DNA of 13,616 bases from Anaerolineae bacterium (GTDB taxonomy: Bacteria > Chloroflexota > Anaerolineae > Aggregatilineales > Aggregatilineaceae): assembly GCA_016929355.1 (NCBI GenBank), contig JAFGJA010000483.1:1-13616 (forward strand), written 5' to 3'. Shown in pieces: positions 12,855-13,616 of this stretch. Numbering within the stretch: position 1 is the first letter of the stretch; each line of letters opens with the position of its first letter. Below the pieces are notes generated by a model, which worked only from the letters and a program-made list of their open reading frames with translations, had not been told where the DNA came from and searched no databases. A program made the translations under genes and the position numbers.

Positions 12855-13616
12855 TTCGTGTCAGTATAGTTATCCGTGCGCATGGTGGCGATCCATTCCG
12901 GCGTGAGCCACAACTTCCAGTAAAGGCGCACCAAAAACGGAATATACCGCTCCATCAAAATCCCGATCCACTCACCGGGACCGCCGAGGATGATTTCGCG
13001 TTCCCCGCGCACCAGCGCTAATACGGCGCGTTCGGCAACGGCGTCCGCATCCTGCACCTGATACCCGTAGCGTTTAACAATGTCTTCCTGACTCGGCGTG
13101 AGCAGTTCGGTATGCGTCCAGGTCGGCAAAACGAGGGTGACATAGACGCCAGTTCCACTCAATTCGCGCCGCAGCGCATCGCTAAAACCAGACACACCGT
13201 ATTTGGTTGCTGAATAGGCGCTGAACAGCGGCATAGCGGTCCGGCCCAAGCCTGACCCGATATTCAGAATATAACCGTGCTGATTAGCTAACATGTGCGG
13301 CAGCGCCAACTGCGTCAAACGGATCGTGGCGGTCAGATTCACATCAACCATGCGGCGCACGGCGGACGAGTCTTGCTCCTGCAACGGACCAACCGGCATC
13401 GACCCCGCGTTATTGACCAGAATGTCGATGCGTCCGAAGGTTTCCCGCGTGCGCGTGATGACAGATTGTAATTGTTCATCATCGCTCAAATCGGCGGGAA
13501 TAACCAGCACCGCCGACGAATACGGTTCGATCTCGCGCCGCACCGCTTCCAGGCGATCTTCGCGCCGCGCCACCAGCACAATCTTCGCCGCACGCCGCGC
13601 AAATGCATAGGCCAAC
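12851..13616 (-). CDS. Short-chain dehydrogenase/reductase (SDR), N-terminus beyond the window
   Basis: The frame is open to the window edge, starting in the middle of helix A (LAYAFARRAAKIVLVARRED); the T-G-x3-G-x-G cofactor loop that must precede it is not in the window. Within the visible part are the acidic AD-LS strand, N-N-A-G (68-71), the conserved Asn93, catalytic Ser121 (NIGSG), and Y-S-A-T-K with Tyr134 and Lys138, giving the complete N-S-Y-K tetrad. Arg17-Arg18 after the second strand (VLVARRED) points to an NADP(H) preference. A hydrophobic C-terminal region with WKLWLTPEW follows. This is a classical SDR of unknown substrate. Its stop codon overlaps the NUDIX stop by four bases. 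Confidence 0.93.
   Translation of the reverse strand, partial: LAYAFARRAAKIVLVARREDRLEAVRREIEPYSSAVLVIPADLSDDEQLQSVITRTRETFGRIDILVNNAGSMPVGPLQEQDSSAVRRMVDVNLTATIRLTQLALPHMLANQHGYILNIGSGLGRTAMPLFSAYSATKYGVSGFSDALRRELSGTGVYVTLVLPTWTHTELLTPSQEDIVKRYGYQVQDADAVAERAVLALVRGEREIILGGPGEWIGILMERYIPFLVRLYWKLWLTPEWIATMRTDNYTDTN

Overview
The window looks like ordinary chromosome from a Chloroflexota bacterium, probably Anaerolineae-like. This is inferred from style only: moderate GC, membrane-anchored proteins with long Thr/Pro-rich 'TPTPT' linkers, extracytoplasmic beta-propeller-like proteins of unknown function, FHA and PspC proteins, and an oligopeptide-type solute-binding protein with a plain signal peptide. 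There is no phage, transposase, CRISPR array or recognisable defence island. About 13 protein genes and one tRNA fill almost all of the sequence, and no gene-free gap exceeds 300 bases.

Left part (1-3946, all minus strand): a lysylphosphatidylglycerol-synthase-like membrane protein (UPF0104 type, cut by the window start); an 80-residue SWIM zinc-finger protein with its own terminator; and an apparent three-gene operon of a PspC-domain membrane protein, a LiaF-like membrane protein (overlapping by ATGA) and a cytoplasmic beta-propeller-like protein. By family, the operon suggests an envelope-stress or membrane-sensing module.

Middle (4073-8693): a tandem-GNAT acetyltransferase (+), an FHA-domain protein (-), a divergent membrane-anchored beta-propeller-like ectoprotein (+) and an orphan family 5 extracellular solute-binding protein (+) without permease genes nearby. 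The propeller and solute-binding genes are separate transcription units as far as visible signals go.

Right part (8758-13616): two tandem minus-strand genes for membrane-anchored proteins that share a transmembrane-plus-helical module (paralogues), fed by an extended -10 promoter; tRNA-Leu(CAA) with a near-consensus promoter and a strong intrinsic terminator; then a divergent plus-strand cluster of ECF sigma factor, two-pass anti-sigma-like protein and a zinc-ribbon NUDIX hydrolase (start overlaps the anti-sigma stop). The window ends in a convergent SDR oxidoreductase lacking its N-terminus.

The least described parts are the tandem paralogues at 8758-10122, the propeller protein attached to the PspC/LiaF-like pair, and the unusual anti-sigma protein. 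I do not see evidence for a wholly new system. Those loci are the best places to look, and every functional statement about them is inference.
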